DNA of 64,000 nucleotides from contig NC_089822.1 of the NCBI RefSeq assembly GCF_035046505.1, forward strand, positions 116,081,307-116,145,306, written 5' to 3'. The first letter of the stretch is position 1. Each line of letters starts with the position of its first letter. The notes below the pieces were generated by a model. That model was given only the letters and a program-made list of their open reading frames with translations, did no database searches and was not told where the DNA came from. Shown piece after piece: positions 11,451 to 22,900 of the stretch. This DNA comes from Tiliqua scincoides (lineage: Eukaryota; Chordata; Lepidosauria; Squamata; Scincidae). A program made the position numbers and the translations under genes.

Positions 11451-12888
11451 TTGTGAGTTGCAGTCCTGGTGCTAAGCATATGCTGTTCCAACAGGCAGGC
11501 AATTATTCCCCCTCTCAACCAATGCAAGAAGCCAGGATTCAATTATCAGAAGTTGGACTCCTTGGAGCTAGGCATATTGAGTTCTACCCCCACCCTCCCT
11601 TTCTGGGAAGATGAGAGGAAGAGTAGCCAGTTGGAACCAGAGGCTCAGGTTTGCTTTCTCACTTTGTTGTAGGGTGGGTAGCCAAACATTCAGCATTCTT
11701 TATAGGCAGCTGTAAAAAGAGCTGGTGAAAGCAGCCGAATGAGCACAGGAATAGGCTGTTACAAAGTGAGAGTTCTTGGGAGCCTAAGTTCCAGTCTGAA
11801 AGATGAATAAAGCAATTTGGGGGGAAGCTGGAAAGCAGGGCTCTAACCCATCATTTGGGGTGCGGAAGGAGGGTTGGTTAACAGAGCAGCAGACACAGGA
11901 ATTTTTATTTTCACTCCCTGCAAAACACACACATTTGTCACAAGGAAAAACACATCCTGCAGTTACAAAGCAGGGCATGTCTCCCTACTTCCAGGGCTTC
12001 CAGCCAAATTCAACCTTGACAGGGGAGAAAGAACAGGCCTGCAATTGAGAACTCTTCTCACCCTGCCAGGAAGCCTGAGAAGAGTTTTAAGTTTGTTACT
12101 CCTGGCTATAGCCCTGCTTTTGCCATGATAAATTACCTGGCAGGGCCTAGAAAAACAGATCCACACCAATGCACAAACACCAATCCAGAATGAGGAAAGA
12201 CTCAAAATTTTCCACTTCAGCTGTAAACTTTGGAAGACTGGGCAGCTACCCTGCAGTGCTGTCCACATAGCCTCTCTTGCAAAAATAAGGGAAGTGTTAG
12301 TTAAGCCCAGTTTCTCAGGAAGAAACTGTGGTTGGGTTATCCTTGGGCAATTAGAAAGGGTAAGAACAAGACAAAAGGGTGTACCCAACACTGCTGAGTC
12401 TCTTGATTGCTGCTGTCCTGCATCACACAAAGGGAGAGAGAATGAACAGGAGGCAGACAGGGTACTTCTTTTGACCCCTTTACACAAAAGCAAGGAAAGC
12501 TGAAAATGCCTCCTCCCACATGACTCACTCTAGTCAATGTGATCCATGTACTAAGAGCCATACAGAGTGGCAAGATAAACCATCACCATTTCTGGTATCA
12601 GGTCACATGCATTCTCCAGCAACACCTATATTTCTGCCTCCCAATTGATTCAATAAGCAGGGTATTATGAACAGGCAAAAGGGACCTAAAACCAGGTGTG
12701 CATGCCAAGTGAATCCAGACCCATAGGATTGGGGCAAACCATGAGCAGACCTACCCTCTATGAGGGCAACTGTACATCCTGCAAGAGAAGCAGGATCCTG
12801 TTACCTGTTACTCGGCCATATCCAGGGCCAAGTCTGCCCATACTGCGTTTGCTTAACACCATCTTAAGCATGACTTGTGTCAACACAG
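11451..12888. other. Intergenic, no recognised gene
   Basis: A 176-codon minus-strand open frame (11963-12493) has no recognisable domain or splice context. A short inverted repeat lies near 12040-12090. Nothing else is supported. Confidence 0.5.
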
Positions 12889-13670
12889 TGTCATGAAGAT
12901 GTACAGTTTAGGCCTAATAGCATGTAGAGCGTGAACCAAACTAAGCCAGTAACAGAAAAGTGGCTTGCAGTTCCTAGCTGCAAGGATGTGAGTAAACAGC
13001 CAACCAGATTTACAAATCAATGGAAGATAAGAATGTAACACCTTTACCAAGCCTATCAAGCTGACAAAGGGCAGCTGTGGATCCCCAGTAAGAGGAGTAA
13101 GAACTAGGAGGGCTTGCAACCAGACCAGCTTTGGGAAAGTTCTGTCCCCAAAAGTCCCTGATTGGACAGCCCAAAGTCACCTCAGTACTATTAGCATAAG
13201 AAAAAAAAGGAGACCCGAGGGGGCTGCTGGAACAGAGGTTTTGGGTGCAACATCCTGCACGCTGGGGGCCTTTGTCGACCATGGGCATCTGGCTTCACAG
13301 GTAGCCTGGAGCTAAGAGATCTACAAAGAAGCTGACCCAGGTGAGAGTTAGGGAAAAATAGAGATAACCAGCTAGCTTTGTTATTTTAATACTGATATGT
13401 TTCCTAGATGTTTATGCCTCTAGCATTTGCTGCCTTATGTAACTTTATGTAACCTTATGTACTTAATAAACTAAAATCTCTTTTACCAAGTTGTTTCATT
13501 GTCTGTTGGGGACAAAGGTGCAGAATCCTGCCTAGCCATTCAACAAGCTACCAAGTGCTCCTTGAGGTCTAGTAACTGGTCTAGCAGTACTACTGAACAG
13601 GGGGCCTTGAGGGCTTTAGGGTTCGAGAACCAAGAACTCTGAGCACCGCAAACCCCCATAAGTTTGTGAC
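12889..13670 (+). mobile_element. Probable solo LTR of an endogenous retrovirus-like element (fossil)
   Basis: An approximately 780-bp block bounded by tgtca ... tgaca. It has a CCAAT-like inverted motif (gattggac), a TATA-like A-rich stretch near 13200, and an AATAAA at 13464 before a G/T-rich part, the usual U3-R-U5 order. No internal genes lie beside it. No clear target duplication was seen, so the ends are approximate. Family and age were not determined. Confidence 0.4.
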
Positions 13671-15142
13671 ACATCGCAATCATTAGACCAAACACCCCCA
13701 ATGAAAGCCTTCACAGCACCTCCCATTGCTCAAACACTTCTGTAGGGAGGCAACACATTACAAGTCATCAAGAGATAGGCAACCAACTGGTGTCAGCCGG
13801 TGGTGTAGCTAGTGGGGGAGCAAGGCAGTCCACACCAGGTACCACGGGGAGGGGGCATTATGGCCTCCCAGCCCCACTAGCCTCTTAATCAACAAGTTTC
13901 TTCCAATACAAGTTGCTTCTTTGTTCCAACTTCTCCTAAAGTGTTTTCTTAACTTGGTCAATGCTAGCACAATTTTAAAACTCTTAAGTTTAGGGAGAAG
14001 CTTTGTTAGGCTCATTTACCAATCCATCCCCTTCAACTATTTAAGACTTCCATAGGCACACCAATCACTTGTTCAAACCAAGTTGTCACCACCACCCCAT
14101 CCGAAGCTGAAAAACTGATTTAGCTACTTTTCAATAATTGGTTTACAAGGTTCAGATTTCAGACCATTTAGGGAAATGCTTCAAGTTACCTAAAAACTTC
14201 TGGTCCCATTCCAGAAGTTCCCACATATCACTTTTCCACCCACACATCTGTATTTAGCTTACAATCAGAGTTGCTAGAACAATTTGGAAGTTTTGTCTTC
14301 ACAGCTAAAAATGCTCAGCTTGTGTTCAGAACCCTTGTATGAGGCAGAGTAGGAGATGCCAACTGTAACCCTTTACACCATACGGTACCACTATAAACCA
14401 CTTGCTGAAAATGCTTGAAAGGAATGTAGTAGTCCTGTTCAACTGTTTCCCTCTCTCCTCTCCGGATGGAACAATGTTGTGCAAGAGATCCATAATTACA
14501 GCTTCTAAAAATCTTCATTGTACAGCTGAAAGGGACTCCCAGTTTGATCCAAGCACATGTTTAACTCTCCCTGACGCAGCAGCTTAAGGATTTTTGTTCA
14601 CCCTATGAAGGAGGCCCATTAAGACAACAAATTCTAGAACACACTCATATACAATTAGGGGTGAACTGAATAATAAACTAGGGAGGATCTTGGGATCACG
14701 TGGAGAGTTGACAGAAAGATCAACATGGCATACAGCAGCAGGGAAAAACTGGGATTTTTTTTTAAAGGAAGGAATGGAATACGAGATAGCAAAATCCCAG
14801 ATACTTTTCTATTACATTATGGTTGCATCTGTATAGTTCTAGTTACCCTAAGAGAGTTGGGAAAGAGGCAGACAAAATGATCAAGGGATTAATGCCTTCC
14901 TTTCAAATCAGAATTTTCTGATTCAGAAATAAAATGGGCCACTAATTGGAGTTACAGGTTTATCAACATTTTGAATGGTATGAAAAGTTCTCTCCTCTCC
15001 CTCTAAATACTATATACTCAGGGTCACCGAAATTGATTGGCAGTAATGTCATACAGTACCAGGTTAAGTTGGTAAATTTCAGAAATTAAACTTGTGGCCA
15101 TTACCAAATATGGTTAGAAATTTCCATGGTCATAGTAGTATG
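13671..15142. other. Intergenic, no recognised gene
   Basis: No supported feature in about 1.5 kb. Confidence 0.5.
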
Positions 15143-15447
15143 CAGGGATGTGCCCAAGTCACCTACCCTGTGACTTGTCTTATGAGTCACAGTACGCACC
15201 CATTGTGACTTGAAAGAACTTCAGTCCCTTCCAGTTGCTAGTCTTTGAGCAAAAGTGCACATCAAAAAAGGTGGTGGGGAGTGTATAAGCAAGCAAGCAC
15301 ACACAAGAGATAGGGATTTCAGTCATTTTGAGTTCAGACTCTTTTTGAATCACTGGCCCCAGAGTCGCAAGTCAGGTTCAGTGACACTCATGATTCAAGC
15401 CAAAAACAGCCACTTAACATGAGTCGAGTTACGTGCCCATCCTTGGT
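15143..15447. mobile_element. Short terminal-inverted-repeat element
   Basis: The ends cagggatgtgcccaagtcac and gagttacgtgcccatccttg are imperfect inverted copies. The interior has several gagtcac-like motifs in both directions. Non-coding. Superfamily not determined. Confidence 0.5.
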
Positions 15448-15564
15448 AGAATGCTTTCGAGAACCAGTCGCAGTAGGCATAGTATGGAAGAGGACTATCG
15501 CCTTCATGCCCCACTTATGGGTTTCTGAGGGGCATCTGGTTGACAAATGGATGTTGGCCTAGGT

Positions 15565-15766
15565 CAGGGGTGCCAAACCCCAGCCCATGGGCCACTTGCA
15601 GCCCTCAGGGACTCCAATCTGCAAGACCTTCATTCATTCATAGAAGTTCCATCTCCAATATATTCATTTATGTAAATTTATTCACATTTGAAATGTTAGT
15701 TAATCCAGCCCCCAACACAGTGTCAGAGAGATGTGACCTTCCTGCCAAAGGGTTTGGACACCCCTG
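15565..15766. mobile_element. Non-autonomous hAT-type element, 202 bp
   Basis: Terminal inverted repeats caggggtgccaaac / gtttggacacccctg with a perfect 8-bp target duplication, gcctaggt. AT-rich core. A diverged, longer relative lies at 5480-5935 in the opposite orientation. Confidence 0.9.
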
Positions 15767-16078
15767 GCCTAGGTGGACTTAGGTAGATTCAGGAATTTAT
15801 GCTCTTGTACCTTCATCCCATCTTCCAGCCGTTTTCCATTCTTCCACTCATGAAGTTACTTGAGACATGGCGGCCATTAAGCTGCTGCTCCATTAAGTTC
15901 TACTCTTTCCCTTCTTTCAGCAAGGGACTTCTCTTACTCAGATGGCTCTCAGGCAATTGTGTCACTTCTGATGGCAACCTTCTGCCCACAGTTGCACACA
16001 GCAGCAATTTGTTGTTTTGGTTGTTGAGGTTGAATACAGGTCAGAGCCTTGAGTATAATGAGTATAATGAGCCTTGAG

Positions 16079-16276
16079 TATAATGAGGACAGCACCCAGA
16101 AGCTGACCCACAAAAGGTGCAGGCATTGTCCCCAGGCTTGGCTACAAGGCAGCAGGAGGATGACCTTGAGGACAAACAGGGGTCCTCAAGGTCATCCTCC
16201 TGCTGCCTTGTAGCCAAGCCTGGGGACAAGGCCTGCACCTTTTGTGGGTCAGCTTCTGGGTGCCGACCTCATTATA
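16079..16276. repeat. Near-perfect inverted repeat, 95-bp arms, 8-bp loop
   Basis: Arms 16079-16173 and 16182-16276 are reverse complements with about three mismatches, around the loop aaacaggg. The outer ends are tataatgagg / cctcattata. To the left, the gagtataatgag unit is repeated three times (from about 16051). Both strands begin the same peptide frame, as expected for a palindrome, so coding is unlikely. It lies about 155 bp past the BCAP31 poly(A) candidate. Confidence 0.92.
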
Positions 16277-16430
16277 GTAGGCAAGAACACCTTGAGCCCC
16301 ACACTTCATTAATCCAGAACACAATATTCAGTACCACAAAGTTGAAGGTAAGGCAGAAGGAAAAATGCCACTGACACCACGACTAGGCCCCCTTTCAATC
16401 AGAGGTCAAATACCAATGTTGTTCCAGAGA

Positions 16431-16436
16431 TTTAAT
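16431..16436 (-). terminator. BCAP31: Candidate BCAP31 poly(A) signal (ATTAAA)
   Basis: An ATTAAA hexamer read on the minus strand, about 520 nt past the stop codon. It is followed within 20-35 nt by CA and TTGGTATTTG, a plausible cleavage site and GT-rich element. The implied 3' UTR length is similar to that of mammals. Confidence 0.5.
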
Positions 16437-16956
16437 GAGAAGCTTTATACAGACACCTTGTCCTTAATATAAAAAAGTACAGAGGGTGTGAACATAGAGT
16501 AGAACTTCCCCAAATACAGCCATCCCTGGCAATACCAACATAAGTACACTGGGGCATGCCCACTCATGCTCTCAAGCTTTGGATGAGACTGGGGTGGGGG
16601 AGGAGTGCCACCCATGTTTGGAAGAAACAGGCACAGCAGCAGCTAAGCCCATTCTATAGCCTCACCTCAGCACTATTTACCTTCTCCCCCCCCCCCATCT
16701 TGAGAAAAATCTCTGGAATGCAGTTTGTGGCTGTGAGCTTGCCAGCACATCTCTAGTCAGAAAGAGGCAGGGACATAAAGAGTTAGCAATCCACTCAGAA
16801 GCTAGCATCAAGGGAAGGGAATAATGGTGGATGAGTCCACTGCCAGGCCCAAAATGCAAGCGTGGGGGTTCAGCTAGGTCATCCCATTCCCACCCACCCC
16901 CATAGAATGTATAGCAACCAGGGGAACAGGACTGGCCAGAGCCACCAATATGGGAA
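16437..16956 (-). other. BCAP31: Probable BCAP31 3' UTR
   Basis: Sequence between the TGA at 16957-16959 and the candidate poly(A) signal. No element or open frame of note was recognised inside. The extent depends on the poly(A) call. Confidence 0.5.
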
Positions 16957-16995
16957 TCACTCTTCTTTCTTGTCCCTTGGGCCATCACAAGTTGC
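16957..16995 (-). CDS. BCAP31: BCAP31 exon 8, last coding exon
   Basis: Thirty-nine coding nt after a pyrimidine-rich tract and a ccaccag acceptor. They encode ATCDGPRDKKEE and TGA. The KKEE end and the DGP context match the human C-terminus (AAVDGPMDKKEE), which fixes the gene's 3' limit despite the 5.5-kb intron before it. The 3' UTR continues to lower coordinates. Confidence 0.92.
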   Translation of the reverse strand, partial: ATCDGPRDKKEE

Positions 16996-19900
16996 CTGGT
17001 GGAGACAAGGGCAAAAACATGAGATTAGAACAAAGATATCACTTTTCCCATTTTGCAAACTCAAAACCAGAGTTATATGTGTATTCTATGCTTAAACGCT
17101 CAGCTGTAAACTGTACAAGTTCTGCACTGAATTCTACAACCTGTGCAGTTTATGTACAGAGAATGCTCATTACAGGCTTTCACTCCTCTTGGTGAGGGTC
17201 CAAGAGCAATGCTGACACTGCAGCACCTTTCCCACTTGAGCCACTGGACGTTTACCCACCTGGCTTCTGAAATTCTAGCCAATGATGGGCACAAAGCAAC
17301 CTGAATGTAAGTACTACTGTTTAGGCAGCAGTTACTGGACTTTAATTTTTAAGCTCAGTGGGAGCCAGCATCATGTCTTATTTCCTGAAAGTTTAGTCCT
17401 ATAAGTAATCATAGCATATCAACCTGTAAACAGCAAGCTCCATTTGGGCATTCCTACTCTTCTGGTGCATCTCTCTTCCTAGATCAAGCTAAATTATCTA
17501 GAATATGCCACACAGCCATCTCCGTTTGAAATGTTACACTGAACATGCTCCTAGCAACAGGAATGAAAAATGAGGCAGACACTCTTTGCTGCTAACTGCA
17601 ATCTTGCCTGTATTTCTTAGTACTAGTAACTAGCCAATACTAGATTCAGTACTATTAAAACGCTTGACTAAATAATGAAGGTAGTTGTGAGAACTGTAGT
17701 GTTCAAGCTGTGAGCCTAGAGGACAGGAACCTGTATTTTCATTCTGTACAGCACCAGGCATATGCGAGTTGCTATATAATCATAGGCTGTAGCTTAAACT
17801 TTCAATGTTGTTGAAAGGTGTTTACAGCTATGAGAATTCAGCTGCTGCCCAACTGCCAATCTAGAAGTGTTTTCCAACATGCATTTAAGCATGAATGACT
17901 AGAAGCTTTCTTAAAGAAAACTAGAGTCACAATTCTCAAGCAGGCAGGTTCAGCACCTCTGCAGAATTACAGCCTAGCCTCTCCTGCCCAAGATGTTTAT
18001 AGAGCTCCTCAGACAACAGGACAAGGTAGCTAGCTTTCAGCTGCACAGAATATCCACTAAATCAAGCCAAGCGTCACTTCAGGCAGACAATGGGCTAGTC
18101 ACAAGACTGCATTCTCAAACAGATCCACTCCCTGCTGGTCAAGGATGTAAGAGCACCATTCAAGCCACTGCTCTTTGTATTCTGCAAGGTCATGAGCTGT
18201 TCGTCAGGCATTATCATTTGAGCACGTCACATTTATTTGCCTTTATGCCATGCGGGTCAGTGTACTGTACTTCAATGCGGATGCTGAGAGAACGAACAGA
18301 CCACTTCTATAAGTCATGCCAGTATTATAAAAAGTTGATAACCCCACATACTCTCTCCCTAGTATCTGTGTCAGTGCCAATACCGTAAGCGATATTAGAT
18401 ATTCTCAGAGCTATTTGCAGGCTACAGTTCTATGAACGCACAAGGTTGATCTGGCGGTAAACACAGACTTCACCTGAACAGTCTTGCTTTTCTAAAAAAC
18501 CATTTCTAGCCCTTACAGTTTTAATATGCATAAAAGCACAAGGACAATGCCTGACAATTTTAAGTTGCCAGAGAGATAGCTGAATTACCTCTTCAGTGGT
18601 GGGTAGGCAGGCTCCTATATAGTTCCTTGCCCTTCCTCCTCGCTATCAAGATCAGAATTACGCAATCTACATGTTCAATTTGCACAAGTTTACACACACA
18701 CCAGCTTTATTGGCTTAAAGTTTGCATTTTGTGGGCACAGTTTCCAAATCCCGCCTTCCCTTTCTGGAGTGCATACAGAGTATAGGTGTGGTATTTAAGA
18801 GTAAAAATCTAAGGATGGGCCACATGCCACAAAAGCTCAGAGGTTACACTTCTGCCTGGTAGAAGCTGATTACCAGCAGTAGGTATCTTGATAAGCTCTC
18901 TTGTAGGCAGAAGATCTAGCTCAGGGATGTCAAACTCATTTCATACAGAGCGCTGAAGTTAGCATTCATGGTGCCTGCTATGGGCTGGAAGTGTCATTAA
19001 GCAGAAGATAGCCAGAAACGAGCACTTTGTTCTCACGTATAAACTCATTAGCTGCAAATGACAGAAGAGAACATGTGCAAATCTTGTTCATGTTTTCAAG
19101 ATATGAGAGCCCAATTATAATGGGGACTGGATAAATTGCTTCTGGGGGCTGCATTTGGTCCATGGGCCTTATGCCTGACACCTCTGATCTCGCTATTCTA
19201 CCTTACCACTAGGTCTTATTCTATCAGAGCAGCCATTGGGCTTGCTGCATAACACATGAACTAGATATGGAGACTGGGCAGCAACAGTCCTTTTGAAGAG
19301 ATGACGAAAATGCATTAAGAGAAATGTTCACACATGAGGTCCAGTAACTCAAGGAAATCCTACCCCACATAAGCACTGACCAGAAACTTGCCCAAAGTGT
19401 CCCAAGAGGGGCAGTTGCTGAATTCTGCTTCTTTGTCAACTCTTACTAGGGAGCCCTAAGTAATTTACCCTGGCAGGCAGGGGAAGATCTGACAGCCAAA
19501 GGGGAAGGAAGACTACCTGGCTCCATGTGGGAATGTTTACTATGCAACCTGCAGACTGCATGAAGGAATTAATTAGAATACCAATGAGGAAGGAGGTTAC
19601 AACTGCTACAGTTCAGGGCAAGCATACAGGGCTGCAGATGGAAAGCAGAAGTAGTTGGCCACTACATTTCAGATGCTTCACCTAGATATAGCTACTACCT
19701 TGTATCTGTACATGAGGGTGCTTTGCTACCTAGTCACAATCCATATTTTCCCCCTACTCTCCCTTCCCCATCATCTTCCTGAAGAGTGCGGCAGAGCCAG
19801 ACTTTAAAGTGGAACAGAAAAGTAACAGGACAGACCAATCCTCAAGGCTGGGGCAAGATGCAAGGTAATCCATTGGCACCTTGGACAGAGTGACAAAATG

Positions 19901-22900
19901 GAGGTGTAAAACAGTTTTATTAGGATACCTTGCACATTGCCGAGTGGAATCCAATAACTTCTAGCTTGGGAGGCACTGCCACTGCCACCCCTTAACATTT
20001 GCCCCTCCCAGACAGGTGGATCAGGCCTGGGAAGGGGGTTTGGACCAAGTGGGCACCAGTCACCAAACCCATCCCCCCTCCTGGGCCCAATCTGTCCCTG
20101 TTCCACCCCTCCCCCACCATATTCCACTCCCTTCATCAGGCTTGCCTGCTCCGATTGGCCTTACAACAGCTGCTGGCACTTGTGGGAATACTCCAGCTTT
20201 TCCACCAGCATGCTGGTTGCTTCTGCTGCTGCAAATTGCTTTGCTACAGCCTGTTCTACCAGTACTACTTTTAGAAGGGACTGGGCCATGCTTCAGCTCC
20301 AGGACTGAGAAGACGAAAAAGCAAGTGGTTGCAACAGGCAGGGCAAGATGAAGCTCAGAAAGAATCTACAGGTTGTGGAATGAAACAATAAATTGTGAGG
20401 GGGGTGTTCACAAAGCTACACGTAAGGACCAAGTTACCTGGAGAGATGCCATGTTGGGACACAGTAACTGAAGTTCCAGGAGGAGTTAATCAGGTTTTAG
20501 GTTTGCTTTAACAGCAGGACACCCAGCTGCAACATCCTATGACCTCTCATTATCGACCTGATGTAGAGTGCCAACAAATTCTAACTCCCATGTGCTCACA
20601 GCAAAACAGCAGGTGATGCAGCACCTCGCTGGTAGAAAGGACCACCCTGGACATTCAATGAGCATCAAGCCAAACCCCACCCCACTCAACTTTACAGGTT
20701 TACAGTTTTACAAAAATCACTTTGATTTCTCACAGGCAAGAGAAACATTGCAGATAATCTCTCCAAAATGAATATTCACAGGAATAGCCAACCTCAGTCA
20801 TAGGGAGCATTAGAAATGAGAGGGTTAGCTCCCGAGTTAAGACTGAGAGGTGGGGAGAAGCCAGTGAGAAATCCCTCATATAAAAATGTTTCAAGTTTCT
20901 AGTCTTAACCAGTTTCAAACAAGACCAAACTGTTCAGTTTCCAGTCTCCAGCTGCAGATTATAGCCACTAGTTCTAGAATCCCGATCTAACCCCGAAAAC
21001 CTCAGCATTCTCCATCCTCCTTGTCTTATCTGTCATTTTTCAAACAAGTGCATGGGGCCTGGCTCCGCTGCTCAGGCTGCCCTGTGCAAGCACTTCTGTG
21101 GCATGTCAGCCTACTGCTGCAGCTCCTCTTCCTGCATCACAACTCATTCACCTTTATCAGCTCCCAGGTGAGGCAGCATCTTGTGACCTGCTTACGTGCC
21201 GCCACAAACGTGGAGGGATGTTTACCAGGAAGAATCTCTCAGCACTGCCCAGCTCCTCCCCTTGCTGGGATTCAGCAAATGGGAAGGGAGGGGAGGTACA
21301 GACACGCCAGGCTATATAGCTTCTTCCAGAAACTGTTTGGAGGATTAGATTGCCCTGGCAACCAAGGACAGATTATTTTTAAACTCACATGTGATTCTAG
21401 GCTTGTTGTGGATCTGCAATTTAAAGGGACCTCAAATTTGACCAAAGAGGCTTCAAGTGAAGCAGGATAGGAGAAAAGGGTCACAGCACACAGCTATGGC
21501 CAGGTTCAAGATGTTTCGTGACTGCCCTAGTGCTCCTACCTTCCCCGCGTTTAAGAGTGGGAAGAGAAGAGATTGCTGCATCTTCTACACTGATAATGAA
21601 GCAGCAGCAAACTATGGATTCAGAAGCCACCACTGCATGCACTCACATGCACTTAGAAGCTACTCACATGGCCTTTGAGAACCTAGCTCACATGGTTCTT
21701 AAATCCCAGAACAGGGATTTAAGAGGAAGCCATAGGCAAGATGAAACTGTGCTGATCAAACTTTTGAACAGAAAGGAAATAAAGACAAATTATTAAAATC
21801 CCTGCAGGAATTCTACATGTCTACAAGAGTAATTGATGGACAACAAATGATCCAGTAAGATGGAAGAGAAAGACGAGCATGACAGAGGAGGTAGAAGAGG
21901 AACTGCAGAGCTATAAGCAAGACAGTTTGTTTTTCCCTTACCCTGGAAGCTTAAACGATTCTAGTCATGTCCATTACCATTCACAGCTGAAACAGCAGAC
22001 AACTCTCAACTCCTCTGGGAGCAGGGGACCCCACCACAGACTTTATTCATGGTGCAGATCAACACAACGTTTTTGCACCTGGTTCACAACCCCCCTGAAG
22101 CATACCCATAGACCCCAGGTAAAGAACCCCTTCTAAAACTACAGGAAGGCACCCATAAGGTATTTTTCTTTTCCAGGCCCAACTCAATGAGAACCAAGCA
22201 TTCCCAATTTGAGGGACAGGGGAAGAGGAGAAACAATACAGGACAGAGCATGACCTTTGCACTGCAAGACCAAAAGCAGCCAGAAGTCAGACCAGAGGCC
22301 TTAGTGCAAGTGCTACCAGTAGCTCAAGCTTATGCCTAAGCATCACTTCTTACATACATTAAGTCATAGCAATGCAATCTTTAGAAGCCGGGGGAGGGGG
22401 AAATGATAGCTTTGGCTCTGAAACAGGTCAGCCAACCACAGAATCAAATGACATGGGTGCCATTAAGGCCCCAACTGGATTGCTCAAAACAGATCTTTGC
22501 TACATCTCTTACATCCCCCAAGGTACCTGGAGCTTGGCATGTTCATCCAGCAGCCGATCATACTCCTTGGTCAGTCCTTCAGCCTGTTTACGCATAGCCA
22601 ATGCCTCACTCTCTGTCTTCTCTAAGGCTGTGGGGAGGAAAAAAATGGTCATGTAAGAAATGTTTTCAACCCCAAGTTAGACAGGTTAGAAACAGCATGC
22701 CAAGTGGCTTGCCAGGGCTGGGGGGGGGGGGGGTAGGGAGAACAGGTCCCTGAGGACTATCTAGGATACATGCAAGAAAGAAAATATCACAGCTCCTCCA
22801 TGCTTAGAATGGCACATCCCCCAACTCTATCAATAACTTACCCTCTGCTATATCCTCTATACCTCTCTAACAAGCACAGCACTTAGGCAAATAGTAATTT

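Noticed and set aside
11963-12493. 176-codon minus-strand frame in the left intergenic region
   Set aside because: Considered as a host exon or element gene, but no motif, splice context or repeat end supports either.
16117-16374. Paired frames beginning MQALSPGLATRQQ on both strands near 16.1-16.4 kb, considered as a protein gene
   Set aside because: The identical start on both strands is a direct result of the inverted repeat 16079-16276. No domain, and divergence begins as soon as the repeat ends.
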